Assembly (NCBI GenBank): GCA_016709025.1
Contig: JADJEQ010000037.1
Span: forward strand, 330,468 to 394,467
Direction of reading: 5' to 3'
Source of the DNA: Bacteroidales bacterium
GTDB taxonomy: Bacteria; Bacteroidota; Bacteroidia; Bacteroidales; Lentimicrobiaceae
DNA length: 64,000 bases
Below, one piece after another: positions 62,650-64,000 of this stretch. Position numbers and translations under genes: made by a program. The notes below the pieces were generated by a model that was given only the letters and a program-made list of their open reading frames with translations, was not told where the DNA came from and did not search any database. Within the stretch, counting starts at the first letter, position 1. Each line of letters begins with the position of its first letter.

Positions 62650-63523
62650 TTAATTCCGGATGCACCGCACACTCATGCCGGCAGCTTTTGCATCAACACT
62701 TACACTACAGTCCCTCCATGAAAATATAAGCTAGGAACCTGGCTTGTGCCCGATTGATTGGCAGTCCAGTAATGACCTGTCAATCCCTCCATTGATCCCG
62801 GGCCCATTAGCGGACTGGTAGAGGTAACCGGCCGGATGTACCTTTAATGCCGAGTTCCAGGGCCCGTTTTTGTTGGTCCAGCCCCGCCTGCATCCACATT
62901 GGTCCATTCGGTTGAGGTGGGAAGCCGCCAGCCATTGCCAAGCTCCAGTGCACATGGATCATTCACGGCAGTCCAGTCGGCACTTTCATTGATGGTGTTT
63001 ATCCATGTCGTGTTGGGCGTACGGGTGACACCATCGTGCTTAAACCCCTGTTTACGGTTAAACTGCCAGTACCAGCCTGCTGAAGGTTCCGGTCATCATC
63101 AACAGTGGCCGTTGCCTGACGATCGGCACCAAGATTTTGGTAATCCAGCATTTGGTGGGTTCACCGGGGATACTGGTAGCCGTTCCACAAGTGACTGTCT
63201 TATTAACTGGGGCAACCCCACCCGCAACGAGATGGTTGACAGTAATCGAAAGGCCGCAGGCAAAGCCGGATTCATCGACCACCAGGAAGTTCCGGTATAA
63301 ACATTCAGGCTTTATCATCGGTGTTGTATATAACCAGTCCTTCTGCCGGTGAAGCGATGGCATTTCGCTGCAGTTGTCATCCTGGGCGGAAGCAAAAGCC
63401 GGTTTGTGGATTTTACATCCAGCATGGCCGAACTATTGGCGAGGTGCCATCTGTATTGACAGCCACCTGCGGCATTGAGGGTCGATGATAAAAGTATTAA
63501 AAATCTTTGTAATGGCTTTACAT
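62650..63523 (-). pseudogene. Frameshifted FISUMP-domain secreted protein
   Basis: The ATG at 63523 is followed after a one-base slip by KPLQRFLILLSSTLNAA (signal peptide). Then comes the N-terminal family block SSAMLDVKS, broken into three frames around 63.35-63.45 kb. From 63.3 kb the Fibrobacter succinogenes major (FISUMP) paralogous domain pattern follows: VNHLVAGGVAPVNKTVTCGT, GEPTKCWIT, GNGWRLPTSTEWTNVDAG-like pieces, and the closing SVSVDAKAAGMSVRCIRN before TAA at 62650-62652. FISUMP proteins are surface or secreted with unknown ligand. Frame changes are dense, as in its neighbours. Confidence 0.72.
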
Positions 63524-64000
63524 ATCAGAAATATTAAAAATTAAACTAATTCAAAAGAAACAATAAACAACAAGAGCAACCGGTTGGCCAGGGCATTTCG
63601 TTAAGAATAATCAGTAAAGGAGTAGTAAATATTGTAGTAAAAGCATAAGAGGATTGCGAGGCAATGTAGAAAATCGGTAAATGCGAACCTCAAAGAACTT
63701 AGGCTAATGCTTAAAAAAGTTGCGAAAGAGTTCAGAATCTCAAATCCATACTTGATTGAAAAAGAATACAGAATTTGAATCGTATGTATTCCTAAAGCTA
63801 ATAATTCTATCGGTGTGTTTTAATCCTCTTTTCAAAAAAATAAGCAATCAGTGTTATCTACAGAATACCAAGGGTTAGCCAAAGATTTTTCAGGTCTTAG
63901 TGATTCCAAAACAAACTGATCAAATCATCCGCTAATTTAGAACGTTTTTAAATAATTAATGTTAAATATTTGTTAAAGTTTTGGCAGGGTGCATTTTAAT
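63524..64000. other. AT-rich intergenic end of window
   Basis: 477 bp with no gene, hairpin or repeat that I can support. Presumably leader of the 63523 gene and flank of whatever follows. Confidence 0.5.

Noticed and set aside
62358..62729. 123-aa plus-strand frame rich in Pro/Ser
   Set aside because: It is a translation of CT-rich low-complexity DNA and reads across the true stop of the FISUMP gene on the other strand.

Overview
The window looks like chromosome or metagenome contig from a Bacteroidota bacterium (class Bacteroidia is my best guess). The evidence is two type IX secretion (T9SS) type A sorting domains, a SprB repeat and a choice-of-anchor L domain in a giant adhesin, the housekeeping run surE - small membrane protein - lpxB - TPR lipoprotein - comEC, and TAnnTTTG promoter-like boxes without obvious Shine-Dalgarno sites. 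I saw no tRNA, rRNA, CRISPR array, transposase or phage gene.

Layout. 0.2-16.7 kb (minus strand): one giant secreted protein gene. Its N-terminus carries choice-of-anchor L, SprB and PKD-like domains. The centre is about 55 copies of a 77-residue (231-bp) Ig-like repeat, and the C-terminus carries a dockerin-like module. The gene is broken by about a dozen small indels. 17.3-18.8 kb (plus): two LuxR-type response regulators, the second with a pseudo-receiver. 18.8-24.2 kb: a membrane acyltransferase, a small T9SS-exported protein, a NapH-like ferredoxin protein fused to a degenerate HMA-like domain, and an endonuclease/exonuclease/phosphatase-family protein. 24.5-31.5 kb (minus): comEC, TPR lipoprotein, lpxB, a 100-aa membrane protein, surE and a DUF502 protein, with period-7 satellite DNA on both sides of surE. 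31.7-40 kb (minus): four secreted or surface proteins. 40.3-44.4 kb (minus): a Reg_prop/Y_Y_Y sensor histidine kinase and its LuxR response regulator. 45.1-47.1 kb: a small secreted protein and a SPOR+CAP-domain protein, separated by hairpin repeats and a 103-base G run. 47.4-55.7 kb (minus): a second giant protein (LamG, Gly-rich, MopE-like, CARDB). 56.5-63.5 kb (minus): four heavily frameshifted genes; the first two are a second copy of the two-gene unit at 33.8-38.0 kb.

How the parts fit. Most of the window is a store of large secreted proteins, all on the minus strand. Five of them end in the same roughly 190-residue module, which finishes with two dockerin-like calcium loops and carries no recognisable T9SS sorting domain. 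This is the best candidate for something undescribed (an alternative sorting or anchoring module). A family of about ten short imperfect palindromes, all in the same orientation, lies between these genes. The regulators at 17-19 kb and 40-44 kb may control the surface genes, but that is inferred only from position.

Quality caution. Frameshifts concentrate in tandem repeats, in duplicated genes and at homopolymers, and protein similarity continues across them in another frame. I read most of them as consensus errors rather than gene decay, but the sequence alone cannot prove it.
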